DNA of 32,923 nucleotides from Laspinema palackyanum D2c (GTDB lineage: Bacteria; Cyanobacteriota; Cyanobacteriia; Cyanobacteriales; Laspinemataceae), in NCBI RefSeq assembly GCF_025370875.1, contig NZ_JAMXFD010000037.1:19434-52356 (forward strand), read 5' to 3'. Positions 1-8,423 of the stretch are shown here, piece by piece (within the stretch, counting starts at the first letter, position 1; every line of letters begins with the position of its first letter). A program made the position numbers and the translations under genes. The notes beneath the pieces were generated by a model. It was not told the DNA's origin and did not search any database. It worked only from the letters and a program-made list of their open reading frames with translations.

Positions 1-166
1 AGTTCGTAGTAACGACTTCAGTCGTTTCCGGATTCCCCAGAACCCAAGGGAGTTCTTTCTTAGTTCGTAGTAACGACTTCAGTCGTTTCCGGATTCCCCA
101 GAACCCAAGGGAGTTCTTTCTTAGTTCGTAGTAACGACTTCAGTCGTTTCCGGATTCCCCAGAACC
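1..166 (+). repeat. Tandem 61-bp repeat carrying a GTAG-hairpin motif
   Basis: Two full 61-bp units (starting at 1 and 62) and a partial third (from 123) are essentially identical until the third diverges near 166. Each unit begins with GTTCGTAGT followed by the hairpin AACGACTTCAGTCGTT, whose 7-bp arms pair around a TC centre. A spacer with TCCGGATTCCCCAGAACC and GGGAGTTCTTTCTT follows. The same hairpin family recurs at 211-341, 4565-4853, 11612-11636 and 22309-22860, all outside genes. There is no coding potential. Confidence 0.9.
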
Positions 167-210
167 AGCGAATCGACCCTACGGCTAGTGGGAATGCGTA
201 AATCCTGCGA

Positions 211-341
211 AGAGAACGACTGAAGTCGTTACTACGAACTAAGAAAGAGAACGACTGAAGTCGTTACTACGAACAGAAGAGAACGACTGAAGTCGTTACT
301 ACGAACTCTTGAAGATAACGCCTGAAGGCGTTACTACGAAC
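211..341 (-). repeat. Four inverted copies of the GTAG-hairpin repeat
   Basis: Four copies in the opposite orientation to 1-166 read AACGACTGAAGTCGTT followed by ACTACGAAC, ending near 239, 274, 305 and 341. The last has a changed arm pair, AACGCCTGAAGGCGTT, which still pairs. Together with 1-166 the left edge forms a large head-to-head arrangement flanking the 3' end of the aspartase gene, which stops at 356. Confidence 0.88.
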
Positions 342-355
342 TTAAGATTCGCGGT

Positions 356-1765
356 TTAATGCGGGAGGGCGCTCATTTTTTGTAAGTCCAGAACCTCCGC
401 TAACTGTTCGGAGGACATTAGACCCCGTTCTAGGACGATTTGCCGTAGAGATTTACCTGTTTCTAGGGATTCTTTAGCAACAGCGGCGGCGTTGAGGTAG
501 CCGATATGGGGGTTGAGGGCGGTGACGAGGGCTAAACTGCCTTCAGCATAATGTTCACAGCGAGTGCGATCGCAGGTAATCCCCTGGAGACAAAACTCGC
601 TGAGTGCCCCGATCGCATGACCTAAAATTTCAATGCTGTGAATTAGGTTATAAGCAATCAAGGGCATCATCACGTTCAGTTCTAATTGTCCCCCTTGTGC
701 GGCCAGGGCGATCGCACTGTCATATCCCATCACCTGAAAACACACCATCGAAGTCATCTCTGCCATCACCGGATTATATTTCCCTGGCATAATCGAGGAC
801 CCCGGTTGTACCGGAGGTAATTGAATTTCCTTCAGTCCCGTTTTTGGTCCCGAATCCATCAGGCGCAAATCATGGGAAATTTTTAGGCAATCGGTGGCTA
901 AATTTCTTAATGATCCCGAAACACTGACAAAGGGGGCCATACTTTGCATGGCTGCCATCAAGTGCGGCGTCGGAGTCAGGGGGATATTGATCAACTCCGA
1001 CAGAATCTTCACCACGCGATCGCGATACTTCGGATGAGTATTTAAACCCGTTCCCGCGGCACTTCCCCCAATTCCCAGTACCGTCAGTTCTTTCCCCGCA
1101 GTTTCGATGCGCGTCCGGTGTTCTGTAAGTATATAGGCCCAGGCGCGAAAACTTTCCCCGAGTCGGACGGGTACTGCGTCTTGCAGATGGGTTCTGCCGG
1201 ATTTGACGATATCCTGGAATTCCACCGCTTTGGCTTCTAAGGCTGCGATCGCCGCGTTGAGTGCCGGATAAAGACTATGCTGCAATGCCAACAGTCCCCC
1301 GATGCGAATGGCGGTGGGGATGACATCATTGGTGGATTGTCCGTAGTTGACCGTATCATTGGGGCTAATCCGCTGATAATTGCCCTTAGCGTCCCCCAGC
1401 AGTTCCAGGGCACGATTTGCCAGCACTTCGTTAACGTTCATGTGGTGAGAGGTTCCGGCACCGGCTTGGTAAACATCGACCACAAATTGATCTCGTAATG
1501 CGCCGTTGAGGATTTCATCGGCGGCATCGGCGATCGCCTGACTCAGTTCCGAGGGAATGCAGCCGAGTTCACCATTCGCAACGGCTGTGGCTTTTTTGAT
1601 CAGCAAACAGGCATCCAGGTAGGTGGGTAAGGGTTTGAGTCCGCTGATGGGAAAATTTTCCGTGGCCCGCAGGGTTTGGATACCATAGTAGGCAGCGGAG
1701 GGAATTTGCCGTTCTCCCATCGAATCCCGTTCTATGCGGTAGTCTAATTCAGATTGTGCGCTCAT
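356..1765 (-). CDS. aspA: Aspartate ammonia-lyase (aspartase), class II fumarase/aspartase superfamily
   Basis: Cytosolic enzyme expected to deaminate L-aspartate reversibly to fumarate and ammonia. The 469-aa protein carries the family signature GSSIMPGKYNP at about residues 322-332, which contains the mobile SS loop with the catalytic serine. Near the N-terminus DVYQAGAGTSHHMNVNEVLA matches the aspartase form of the first conserved region; fumarases have QTGSGTQ there. SGRTHLQDAVPVRLG is also present. The length matches the usual 460-475 residues. The frame opens two codons earlier in effect at a TTG (1768), but the ATG at 1765 is the natural start. The gene is alone on its strand, with repeats at its 3' end and a divergent TPR gene upstream. 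A fumarase function is less likely given the aspartase-type motif. Confidence 0.9.
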   Translation of the reverse strand: MSAQSELDYRIERDSMGERQIPSAAYYGIQTLRATENFPISGLKPLPTYLDACLLIKKATAVANGELGCIPSELSQAIADAADEILNGALRDQFVVDVYQAGAGTSHHMNVNEVLANRALELLGDAKGNYQRISPNDTVNYGQSTNDVIPTAIRIGGLLALQHSLYPALNAAIAALEAKAVEFQDIVKSGRTHLQDAVPVRLGESFRAWAYILTEHRTRIETAGKELTVLGIGGSAAGTGLNTHPKYRDRVVKILSELINIPLTPTPHLMAAMQSMAPFVSVSGSLRNLATDCLKISHDLRLMDSGPKTGLKEIQLPPVQPGSSIMPGKYNPVMAEMTSMVCFQVMGYDSAIALAAQGGQLELNVMMPLIAYNLIHSIEILGHAIGALSEFCLQGITCDRTRCEHYAEGSLALVTALNPHIGYLNAAAVAKESLETGKSLRQIVLERGLMSSEQLAEVLDLQKMSALPH

Positions 1766-1887
1766 CAAATCTTTCTGGGCTTATTGTTGAAAATTTAAAC
1801 AATTCAAAGTAATTTTACCGAGCAGAGTGAGCTTTGATCGCAGTATCCTTAATATTGGAGAGATTTAATAGATTTTGCAATAAAAGT

Positions 1888-3081
1888 ATGAGTCAAACAA
1901 TGAGTCGTGTCATCTCTATCTATGAGCGGACTTTAGAGTGTCGGCCCGATAGCTATTGGGAATGGTATCAACAGGCCAATGCTATGCGGGATGGAGGTCA
2001 TTATCAGGATGCCCTCAGTTGCTACGATAAAGCGGTGGAATATCGCCCGGAAGACTATTGGGCCTGGTATCAAATTGGGAATGTTTTAGATGAGTTGGGG
2101 CGGTATGAGGAGGCAGTCGCCAGCTATGACCGCGCTTTAAAAGCCCGTCCGGGAGACTATTGGGCCTGGTATGAACGGGGAAGCGCCTTCCGGCAATTGC
2201 GGGAGTATGACGAGGCGATCGCCAGCTATGACCGCGCCCTAGAAGCCCGTCCGGGAGACTATTGGGCTTGGTATGAACGGGCAATTACCCTGGTCCGGGC
2301 CTGTCGCTACGAGGAGGCTGTCTCCAACTATGACCGCGCCCTGGAAGTGCGGCCTACGGATTATTGGGCCTGGTATCGTCGGGGGATTGCCCTGGAAATG
2401 ATGCAGGAGTATGAAAAGGCGTTAGCAAGTTATGATTTGGCTCTGGATATGAAACCCACCGCAGAGATGGCCTGGTATCGCCAGGGGAAAATGTTGGATT
2501 TGTTAGGAGAAACGGAAGCGGCGATCGCCAGTTATGACCGGGCATTGGAGATTGACCCCGAGGATGATTTGGTGTGGTACGATCGCGGCATTGCCCTGGA
2601 TGACCTAGACCGTCCGGCAGAAGCCCTCCAGTGCTACGAACGGGCTATTTCTATCTATTCGGATAATTTCTGGCCTTGGTATCAATTGGGGAACGCCCAT
2701 AGTCAGTTAGGCAACTACGATGAGGCTGTGGCCAGCTTTGACCGCGCCTTGGAGTGTGAACCGAACTGGACCCGTTGGGGTGAAGAGTATCAGGGTTTAA
2801 GCGGTTGGGTGTGGCATGACCTGGGCATCGCGTTAGGGGAACTCTGTCGCTACGATGAGGCTATTATGAGCTTTCAAAAAGCCCTGACGATAGAACCGGA
2901 AGATGGGGCAATTTGGTACGACCTGGCCCGCTACTTGATTCGCCAAGGGGATGGCCCCGGGGCCGTTGCCAGCTTGGAACAGGCGATTCACTGGGGGGGA
3001 GACTCCTATCTGGAGAAAATTGCCACAGACAGGGAATTTGACGGTTTGCGGGGCGATCGCTCCTTTCAAGGGTTGATGTAA
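1888..3081 (+). CDS. TPR-repeat protein with DYWAWY-type repeats
   Basis: A 397-aa protein made almost entirely of about ten 34-residue tetratricopeptide repeats of the form YEEAVASYDRALEARPGDYW AWYERG. TPRs are helical protein-protein scaffolds, so partners rather than catalysis are expected. No signal peptide or membrane segment is obvious. The repeat boundary is unusually aromatic (DYWAWY in at least four repeats). One repeat near residues 285-300 holds an 11-residue insertion (TRWGEEYQGLSG). The last ~20 residues (EKIATDREFDGLRGDRSFQG) are a common cyanobacterial TPR C-terminal cap. The frame extends to a TTG at 1834, but ATG 1888 (or 1900) gives a more natural start; the ribosome-binding site is weak. 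The next gene is a shorter relative. The partner and pathway are unknown. Confidence 0.82.
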   Translation: MSQTMSRVISIYERTLECRPDSYWEWYQQANAMRDGGHYQDALSCYDKAVEYRPEDYWAWYQIGNVLDELGRYEEAVASYDRALKARPGDYWAWYERGSAFRQLREYDEAIASYDRALEARPGDYWAWYERAITLVRACRYEEAVSNYDRALEVRPTDYWAWYRRGIALEMMQEYEKALASYDLALDMKPTAEMAWYRQGKMLDLLGETEAAIASYDRALEIDPEDDLVWYDRGIALDDLDRPAEALQCYERAISIYSDNFWPWYQLGNAHSQLGNYDEAVASFDRALECEPNWTRWGEEYQGLSGWVWHDLGIALGELCRYDEAIMSFQKALTIEPEDGAIWYDLARYLIRQGDGPGAVASLEQAIHWGGDSYLEKIATDREFDGLRGDRSFQGLM

Positions 3082-3499
3082 CTTTCTTTCGGCTGATCTT
3101 GCACTAAGAGCTTAGACTCTTGGGGTGGAACGTTGAAAGACTCTGGCCTAAATTTTTCACGTTTCATCCCCTGTCTACGGTATCAAGGGAATCGACGATT
3201 CATGGGTTTCAAATTGTCAAGATTTACTGACAAAACTCCTCTAAAATTGGGGAATCAAGTGCGTTTAATTCGTGAAAGAAAAAGATTAATTTAATTGAAT
3301 AGAAAGGGTCAAAAATCCTTTAAGATTCTAGTGGGGATTTACAGTGAATGGACCCCCAGTAACCTCGGATTAAAAATTTAGCCAGGTCAGTATAAACGCT
3401 TATCGAAAGGGCAGACAAGCAGCTAAATGGCAAAAAGATAGCCCGAATCGAGGGAACCAATCCACAAAGCGCAGATATTTTCTGCTTTGGAGCGCTATT
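3082..3499. other. AT-rich intergenic spacer between the two TPR genes
   Basis: 418 bases with no convincing ORF, RNA gene or member of the window's repeat families. Only a weak short hairpin (AAGAG/CTCTT near 3105-3121) is visible after the first TPR stop. The AT-rich stretch near 3280-3330 may hold the promoter of the second TPR gene, but no clear -35/-10 pair can be assigned. A good Shine-Dalgarno GGAG lies at 3489-3492, just before the ATG at 3500. Confidence 0.5.
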
Positions 3500-4408
3500 A
3501 TGAGCGAAAATCAAGACTCAATGGGATTAGACCGTTCAACAGATCTAGGGAACAGCGCCACTGCGACGGCACTCAGGCCAGAATCAGCAGACCAACCGAA
3601 GGATTATCAAGAGTGGTATAAGCGCGCCAGCGTTCTCCATGACTCGAAACGGTATGAAGAGGCGATCGCCAGTTATAACCAGGCCCTGGAAATCCGCCCC
3701 GATGATTATTGGGCCTGTTATGAACGGGCCAATGCACTAGCGGCCCTCCAGCGGTATCAAGAGGCGATCGCCTCCTATGATCAGGCACTGGAAAGCAAAC
3801 CCAATGATTATTGGGCCTGGTATCGCCGGGGAAATGCCTTAAGACACCTGAACTGTCATGAAGAGGCCATTGCCAATTACGATAAAGCCCTAGAATTGCG
3901 GTCCCGGGACTATTGGGCCTGGTATCAACGGGGGAAAGCGTTAGGGGAACTCGGACGGGTTGACGAGGCAATTGCCAGCTTTGACCAGGCCCTCAAAGAA
4001 CGTCGAGATGACTATTGGGCCTGGTATCGTCGCGGGGAAGTTTTAGCCAAACATAATCGCTATGAAGAAGCCCTTGATAGTTATGACTACGCCTTAGACC
4101 TGCGTCCAAACGATCGCTGGGCCTGGTATCGTCGCGGGGAAACCTGGCAACGGTTCGGTCGGTATGAAAAGGCGATCGCCAACTATGCCGAGGCCCTGGA
4201 TATTGAGGCGGATTTTCCCGAAGTCCATTATGCCAAGGCGACTTGTCATCTCCTCCTGGGTCAAATTGAACGGGCGATCGAACATTTGCACGCTTATATT
4301 TCCCAAGCCCCAGAACAATGTCAAGAACGGACTCGCCTAGATGGAACCTGGGACTCGATTCGCCATGACCTCCGCTTCCAAGCCTTGTTACATGAAATCC
4401 AAGCTTGA
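3500..4408 (+). CDS. TPR-repeat protein, paralogue of the preceding gene
   Basis: A 302-aa protein with roughly seven 34-residue TPR units, again with the aromatic boundary DYWAWYRRG. The repeats are close in sequence to those of the 1888-3081 product, which suggests tandem gene duplication followed by loss or gain of repeats. The N-terminal ~35 residues are polar and low-complexity (SENQDSMGLDRSTDLGNS) with no signal peptide. The C-terminus (RLDGTWDSIRHDLRFQALLH) is the same type of cap. The ATG at 3500 is supported by GGAG 8 bases upstream. Several repeats encode EAIAS with GAGGCGATCGCC, so HIP1 sites recur inside the repeats. A hairpin at 4480-4503 probably ends the transcript. The role is likely as a scaffold or adaptor; the target is unknown. 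Confidence 0.82.
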   Translation: MSENQDSMGLDRSTDLGNSATATALRPESADQPKDYQEWYKRASVLHDSKRYEEAIASYNQALEIRPDDYWACYERANALAALQRYQEAIASYDQALESKPNDYWAWYRRGNALRHLNCHEEAIANYDKALELRSRDYWAWYQRGKALGELGRVDEAIASFDQALKERRDDYWAWYRRGEVLAKHNRYEEALDSYDYALDLRPNDRWAWYRRGETWQRFGRYEKAIANYAEALDIEADFPEVHYAKATCHLLLGQIERAIEHLHAYISQAPEQCQERTRLDGTWDSIRHDLRFQALLHEIQA

Positions 4409-4469
4409 CCGATTGCGATAAACCTCGAACGGAGTTGCACCCGATTATACTAATTGGCTGCTAACTCAC

Positions 4470-4512
4470 AAAAAAAAGGCGATCGCCTGTCAAGAGGCGA
4501 TCGTATTTTGTG
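4470..4512 (+). terminator. Rho-independent-type terminator after the second TPR gene
   Basis: A perfect 9-bp stem CGATCGCCT / AGGCGATCG (4480-4488 and 4495-4503) encloses the 6-nt loop GTCAAG. It is preceded by a run of A and followed by TATTTTGTGT. It lies 72 bases after the TPR stop. The stem is built from HIP1 palindrome sequence. The A-run on the left could allow termination in the other direction too. Confidence 0.6.
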
Positions 4513-4564
4513 TATATTAGTATCATGGGAATCTGTGCCCAAATATATATAGCCTATCGCGATC

Positions 4565-4701
4565 GTTCGTAGTAACGCCTTCAGGCGTTCTCTTCGTTTG
4601 TAGTAACGACTTCAGTCGTTTCCGGATTGTTCGTAGTAACGACTTCAGTCGTTTCCGGATTGTTCGTAGTAACGACTTCAGTCGTTTCCGGATTGTTCGT
4701 A
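4565..4701 (+). repeat. GTAG-hairpin repeat cluster with 33-bp tandem array
   Basis: The first copy (4565-4589) has the GTTCGTAGT lead and the variant hairpin AACGCCTTCAGGCGTT. After a short spacer come three units of 33 bp (starting 4596, 4629, 4662), each GTTCGTAGT (GTTTGTAGT in the first), then AACGACTTCAGTCGTT, then TCCGGATT. A seven-base beginning of a fourth unit is at 4695. The near-exact copies indicate recent tandem expansion. Confidence 0.9.
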
Positions 4702-4733
4702 TTGTGGATCTAAACCTGATAGTCTTGTAGTGC

Positions 4734-4790
4734 GAGCATCTTGCTCGCTTTCTCTATGACCAATTTATTTAGACGCGCTATACAAATCTC
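4734..4790 (+). repeat. Second dispersed repeat, copy A (GAGCATCTTGCTCGC family)
   Basis: The sequence starting GCGAGCATCTTGCTCGC forms a 7-bp hairpin around TCT and runs on to about 4790. A diverged relative is at 32681-32738, sharing ATCTTGCTCGCTTTCT and then CAAATT.ATTTAG at the same spacing. It lies between two GTAG-hairpin clusters. Confidence 0.6.
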
Positions 4791-4797
4791 GGAAGAG

Positions 4798-4853
4798 AAC
4801 GACTTCAGTCGTTACTACGAACTTAAGAAACGACTGAAGTCGTTACTACGAAC
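4798..4853 (-). repeat. Two inverted GTAG-hairpin copies
   Basis: AACGACTTCAGTCGTT plus ACTACGAAC (4798-4822) and AACGACTGAAGTCGTT plus ACTACGAAC (4829-4853). These face the 4565-4701 array and end 13 bases before the stop of the ABC transporter gene. The two copies differ only in the orientation of the central loop (TC versus GA). Confidence 0.88.
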
Positions 4854-4866
4854 GGGGGAGATTTCC

Positions 4867-6741
4867 TTATTTTCCTAACATTTGTAACTGATATAACCCG
4901 GCATAGAGTCCACCTTGTTGTAGTAATTCTTCGTGACTGCCTTGTTCCACCAGTTGACCTTGCTTGAGGACGAGAATGCGATCGACATTTTTAATGGTCG
5001 AGAGACGGTGGGCGATAATAATCGCTGTGCGGTCCTGTAATAGATGGTCTAAGGCATCTTGAATTAAAGATTCGGTTCCTACATCTAAACTGGCGGTTGC
5101 TTCATCTAAGACTAAAATTTTGGGGTTGCGAATGGCTGCCCTAGCAAAGGCTAACAGTTGCTTTTGTCCACCGGATAAATTCGTTCCCCGTTCTCGTAAT
5201 TGGGTATTGTATCCTTGGGGTAAATCCTCAATAAAACTGGCGACATTGGTTCGTTCTGCGGCGGATTGAATCTCGGCGAGGCTATAGGTTTCTCCGAGGC
5301 TGATATTACTTTTAACGTCCCCAGCAAATAAAAATCCATCCTGCAAAATTACACCAATATGCTGGCGTAATTCGGCTTGGCGCATATCTCGAACATTGAC
5401 GCCATCGACGAGAATTTGACCTTGACTCGCTTCGTATAGACGACATAACAACCGAACAATCGAACTTTTTCCCGCGCCGGTGGGACCGACTAGGGCGACT
5501 TTTTCACCGGGTTTGATGGTAAAGTCCAGGTTTTTGAGAACATATTCATCATTTTTATAGGCAAAGGAAACGTTCTGGAAGCGAATTTCTCCAGCATGAG
5601 GGTTAGAGTCATCGATCGCCAGAGAACTATTCTCTGAGACTGCACCTTGCCACGGGGCACCCACTGCCCGTTCTTTGACATCGGGATCGCGAATTTCGAT
5701 GGTTTCGTTGAAAATATCGCTAATCCGTTCAATGGCGGTAAATCCAGCCTGAATGGCGGTGAATTTCTCGGCAAATTGGCGCAGGGGGTCAAATAAGCGC
5801 TGGGAAAATAGGATAAACTCAGCTAATCTCCCCACCGTCATGGTATCACCGAGGACGAGTTGACCCCCTAACCACAAGACTCCGGCGATCGCCACAAAGG
5901 CAATCCATTCTAAGGTTGCAGAGACGGCAGAATCATAAAAAATGGTTTTGTCAACGGCTTTAATATAACGCTGGTTATTCACCCGGAAGATTTCCGCATT
6001 AAAGGCTTCCCGGCGAAAGATTTGGACGACCCCTACGCCTACAATATTTTCTTGTAGCTTAGAGTTGAGGGAGGAGAGTTCTTCTCGGGCTTTATAGTTT
6101 TCTAGGCGATATTGCTGTTGGAAATAAATAATTAAGGAAGCGATGGGAATCAGCATCAGCAACAGCAGGAGTGCGAGTTGCCATTGCCGATAGAACATGA
6201 TGATTAAGACGATCGCAATGGAAAATAAATCCGTGACTACCCCAATTGCCCCTGTAGAAAACACCTCCCCGAGGGCTTCTACATCGCTAGTGAGGCGGGT
6301 AATCAAGCGTCCGACAGGAGTGCGATCAAAAAAACGCACCGCCAAAGAGGTGACATGATCAAACAAATCATTGCGAATATCGGCGGTAATTTTCTGCCCG
6401 ACTTCCTGAACGAAATAAGACTGAATCGCTTGTAAGGCAAATCTGACCGTAATCGTGAACAAAAGTAACCCAGAAAGGAGATTTAAACCTTGTTGCAGGG
6501 TCACCGTTGACAAAAACGGGAGATTGGTGGGTTCCCCCCGGATCAGGGAAATCGATTGTCCGATAATAATCGGTTGGACCGCCCCTGCAAAGGCTAAGGG
6601 GACTAATAAGATCAGGGAAATCCCCAACAGACGACTACTGCGACGGGCATAAGGAACCAAGCGCAGAAATAAACGCCAATCATTTTCGCGACGGCGCGAT
6701 CGACCTTCTTTGGCAGTTGGGGGCGGTGATAAGCGAGTCAT
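4867..6741 (-). CDS. ABC-type exporter, fused membrane and ATPase domains (MsbA/LmrA-like)
   Basis: A half-transporter of 624 aa. A ~320-residue membrane domain has about six hydrophobic helices, beginning LLGISLILLVPLAFAGAV. The nucleotide-binding domain follows. It shows Walker A GPTGAGKSS (about residue 418), signature LSGGQKQLLAFARA (about 520), Walker B ILVLDEATAS and switch histidine in AHRLSTIKN. It should work as a homodimer pumping a lipid or hydrophobic compound out of the cytoplasm; the substrate is not deducible. The frame extends to a TTG at 6789 with an ATG at 6774. ATG 6741 is preferred because AAGG precedes it and the basic, soluble N-terminus (TRLSPPPTAKEGRSRRRENDW) fits the family. 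It follows hisG on the same strand with under 90 bases between, so co-transcription is plausible. Confidence 0.88.
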   Translation of the reverse strand: MTRLSPPPTAKEGRSRRRENDWRLFLRLVPYARRSSRLLGISLILLVPLAFAGAVQPIIIGQSISLIRGEPTNLPFLSTVTLQQGLNLLSGLLLFTITVRFALQAIQSYFVQEVGQKITADIRNDLFDHVTSLAVRFFDRTPVGRLITRLTSDVEALGEVFSTGAIGVVTDLFSIAIVLIIMFYRQWQLALLLLLMLIPIASLIIYFQQQYRLENYKAREELSSLNSKLQENIVGVGVVQIFRREAFNAEIFRVNNQRYIKAVDKTIFYDSAVSATLEWIAFVAIAGVLWLGGQLVLGDTMTVGRLAEFILFSQRLFDPLRQFAEKFTAIQAGFTAIERISDIFNETIEIRDPDVKERAVGAPWQGAVSENSSLAIDDSNPHAGEIRFQNVSFAYKNDEYVLKNLDFTIKPGEKVALVGPTGAGKSSIVRLLCRLYEASQGQILVDGVNVRDMRQAELRQHIGVILQDGFLFAGDVKSNISLGETYSLAEIQSAAERTNVASFIEDLPQGYNTQLRERGTNLSGGQKQLLAFARAAIRNPKILVLDEATASLDVGTESLIQDALDHLLQDRTAIIIAHRLSTIKNVDRILVLKQGQLVEQGSHEELLQQGGLYAGLYQLQMLGK

Positions 6742-6823
6742 CGATAAACCTTGACAATGGAAAACAGAAGTCATCCCACTGTAGCGCAACCGCCGAGGCG
6801 ATCGGTCCTCGGGATCCCCGGGA

Positions 6824-7468
6824 TTACACGGAGGTTGTTGTCATTTCGCGGATGGCGGCAATGCGATCGCATAAGCCATCGGTATTTAGACGATAGCTAA
6901 TCGGATGGGCAATCAATCTTGCAGAACTCTCAAATAACACTTCCATTTCGATGAGGCCATTTTCCTTGAGAGTCCGTCCAGTGGAGACCAAATCCACGAT
7001 CGCCTCCGACATCCCCGTAATCGGTCCCAGTTCCACCGAACCCGACAGAGGCACGATTTCCACCGGCAAATCCAACCGTTGAAAGTATTCCCGGGCACAA
7101 TGGACAAACTTACTAGCAACTCGTCCGTGGGCCGGTAAATCCAGCGATCGCCGGTAGGGACTCGACTCCTTCACCGCCACGGACAAGCGGCATTTGCCAA
7201 ATCCCAAATCCAGGACTTGGGCGACTCGTGGCTGTTTTTCCCGCAATACATCATAACCGGCAACCCCCAACTGTGCTTGACCGTACTCCACATAAACCGG
7301 CACATCATGGGTCCGGACCAACAGCGCCCTGGCGGTCCCGGTGGGGTCTAAAATTTGCAACTGTCGATTCGACGAATCCAGAAATGCACTAAAATCCAAT
7401 CCCACCGACTGCAACAGTCGGATGCTATCGGTTAACAACGATCCTTTCGGTAAAGCGACGGTCAGCAT
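6824..7468 (-). CDS. hisG: ATP phosphoribosyltransferase, short (HisG-S) form
   Basis: Catalyses the first step of histidine synthesis, joining ATP and PRPP to give phosphoribosyl-ATP. The 214-aa length and absence of the C-terminal regulatory ACT-like domain mark the short form, which in known organisms needs the HisZ subunit for activity and histidine feedback. Diagnostic sequence: [11 protein letters not shown] at the N-terminus and [27 protein letters not shown], the PRPP-binding and family signature. The start ATG at 7468 gives the standard N-terminus. It is divergent from the response regulator gene (124 bases between starts) and followed by the ABC exporter. No hisZ is visible in this window, so it must lie elsewhere. 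Confidence 0.93.
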   Translation of the reverse strand: MLTVALPKGSLLTDSIRLLQSVGLDFSAFLDSSNRQLQILDPTGTARALLVRTHDVPVYVEYGQAQLGVAGYDVLREKQPRVAQVLDLGFGKCRLSVAVKESSPYRRSLDLPAHGRVASKFVHCAREYFQRLDLPVEIVPLSGSVELGPITGMSEAIVDLVSTGRTLKENGLIEMEVLFESSARLIAHPISYRLNTDGLCDRIAAIREMTTTSV

Positions 7469-7592
7469 AAGACAAAATGAGAATATCGGTTTTAGATTTT
7501 ACTGGGGAATGGGGACAAGATTTAGAATCGGGGACAACAAACCGAAATTCTGGCCCTCGTTTCTAACGTTCAACCCTCACCAATCATACATA

Positions 7593-8306
7593 ATGCGAAT
7601 TCTTTTAGTGGATGATGAAGTCCAACTCACGGAACCTTTAACTCGGGTTCTGACGCGGGAAGGATATCAAGTAGAAGTCGCCTCCGATGGCGCAACCGGG
7701 GCCGAATTAGCCCGACAAGGGGGATATGACTTGCTGATTTTAGATTGGATGTTACCCCACCAATCGGGATTAGCGATTTGCCAGGAAATCCGGCGTCAAG
7801 GGGATGTGACCCCGGTTCTATTTCTGACGGCAAAAGATACCTTAGACGATCGCGTTCAAGGACTGGATGCGGGTGCCGATGATTATCTCGTGAAACCCTT
7901 TGAATTGCTAGAATTATTAGCAAGAGTCCGAGCACAACTGCGGCGATCGGTCACCCAGAAAACCCCGGACCCGGAGACTCATCTCCACCGGGATGACCTA
8001 GAACTCGACCTTGACAATCAGTTAGCATACCGAGGCGGGCGCACCATTGAACTCTCGGAAAAAGAAAGCACCCTCCTGGAATATTTTATGCGCCACAGCG
8101 GACAATTACTCACCCATAGCGAAATTTATCAGCATTTGTGGCCTACCGGGGAAAAACCGAGTAGCAACGTCCTCGCCGCCCAAATTCGCCTCCTCCGGCG
8201 CAAAATTGAAGCCCCCGGGGAGGTGCCATTAATTCATACGGTTTATGGCAAAGGGTATCGATTTGGGTCCGGGGGAGAATCGTCCTCATCATCAGGCCCC
8301 GACTAG
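7593..8306 (+). CDS. OmpR/PhoB-family response regulator
   Basis: A 237-aa DNA-binding response regulator. The N-terminal receiver starts MRILLVDDEVQLTEPL, with acidic pocket DDE, phospho-acceptor Asp in LLILDWMLPHQSG (about residue 51) and conserved Lys in YLVKPFELLELLARVR. The C-terminal winged helix ends in IHTVYGKGYRF, typical of OmpR-type effectors. The frame is open back to 7341, but that part overlaps hisG antisense and is not family-like; ATG 7593 gives the canonical start. No sensor kinase gene is adjacent, so it is an orphan here. The receiver resembles cyanobacterial proteins labelled RppA; this is recognition by pattern only and not enough for a symbol. Confidence 0.92.
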   Translation: MRILLVDDEVQLTEPLTRVLTREGYQVEVASDGATGAELARQGGYDLLILDWMLPHQSGLAICQEIRRQGDVTPVLFLTAKDTLDDRVQGLDAGADDYLVKPFELLELLARVRAQLRRSVTQKTPDPETHLHRDDLELDLDNQLAYRGGRTIELSEKESTLLEYFMRHSGQLLTHSEIYQHLWPTGEKPSSNVLAAQIRLLRRKIEAPGEVPLIHTVYGKGYRFGSGGESSSSSGPD

Positions 8307-8423
8307 ATTTTAGGCGGATGATTTCGGCGAGAAATTAGACTCCGGAATCAGGATATCCCGAATTAAGTCTGACGAACAGAAAATTGAACTATTCACTGAT
8401 TTAGCATTGGGAAACAGAAAGTT

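Noticed and set aside
1-345. CRISPR array
   Set aside because: The repeats are tandem or inverted hairpins with near-identical spacers, not regular direct repeats separated by unique spacers, and no cas genes are present.
7341-7592. 84-codon N-terminal extension of the response regulator frame
   Set aside because: It overlaps hisG antisense and lacks receiver-domain character; the family start MRILLVDDE is at 7593.
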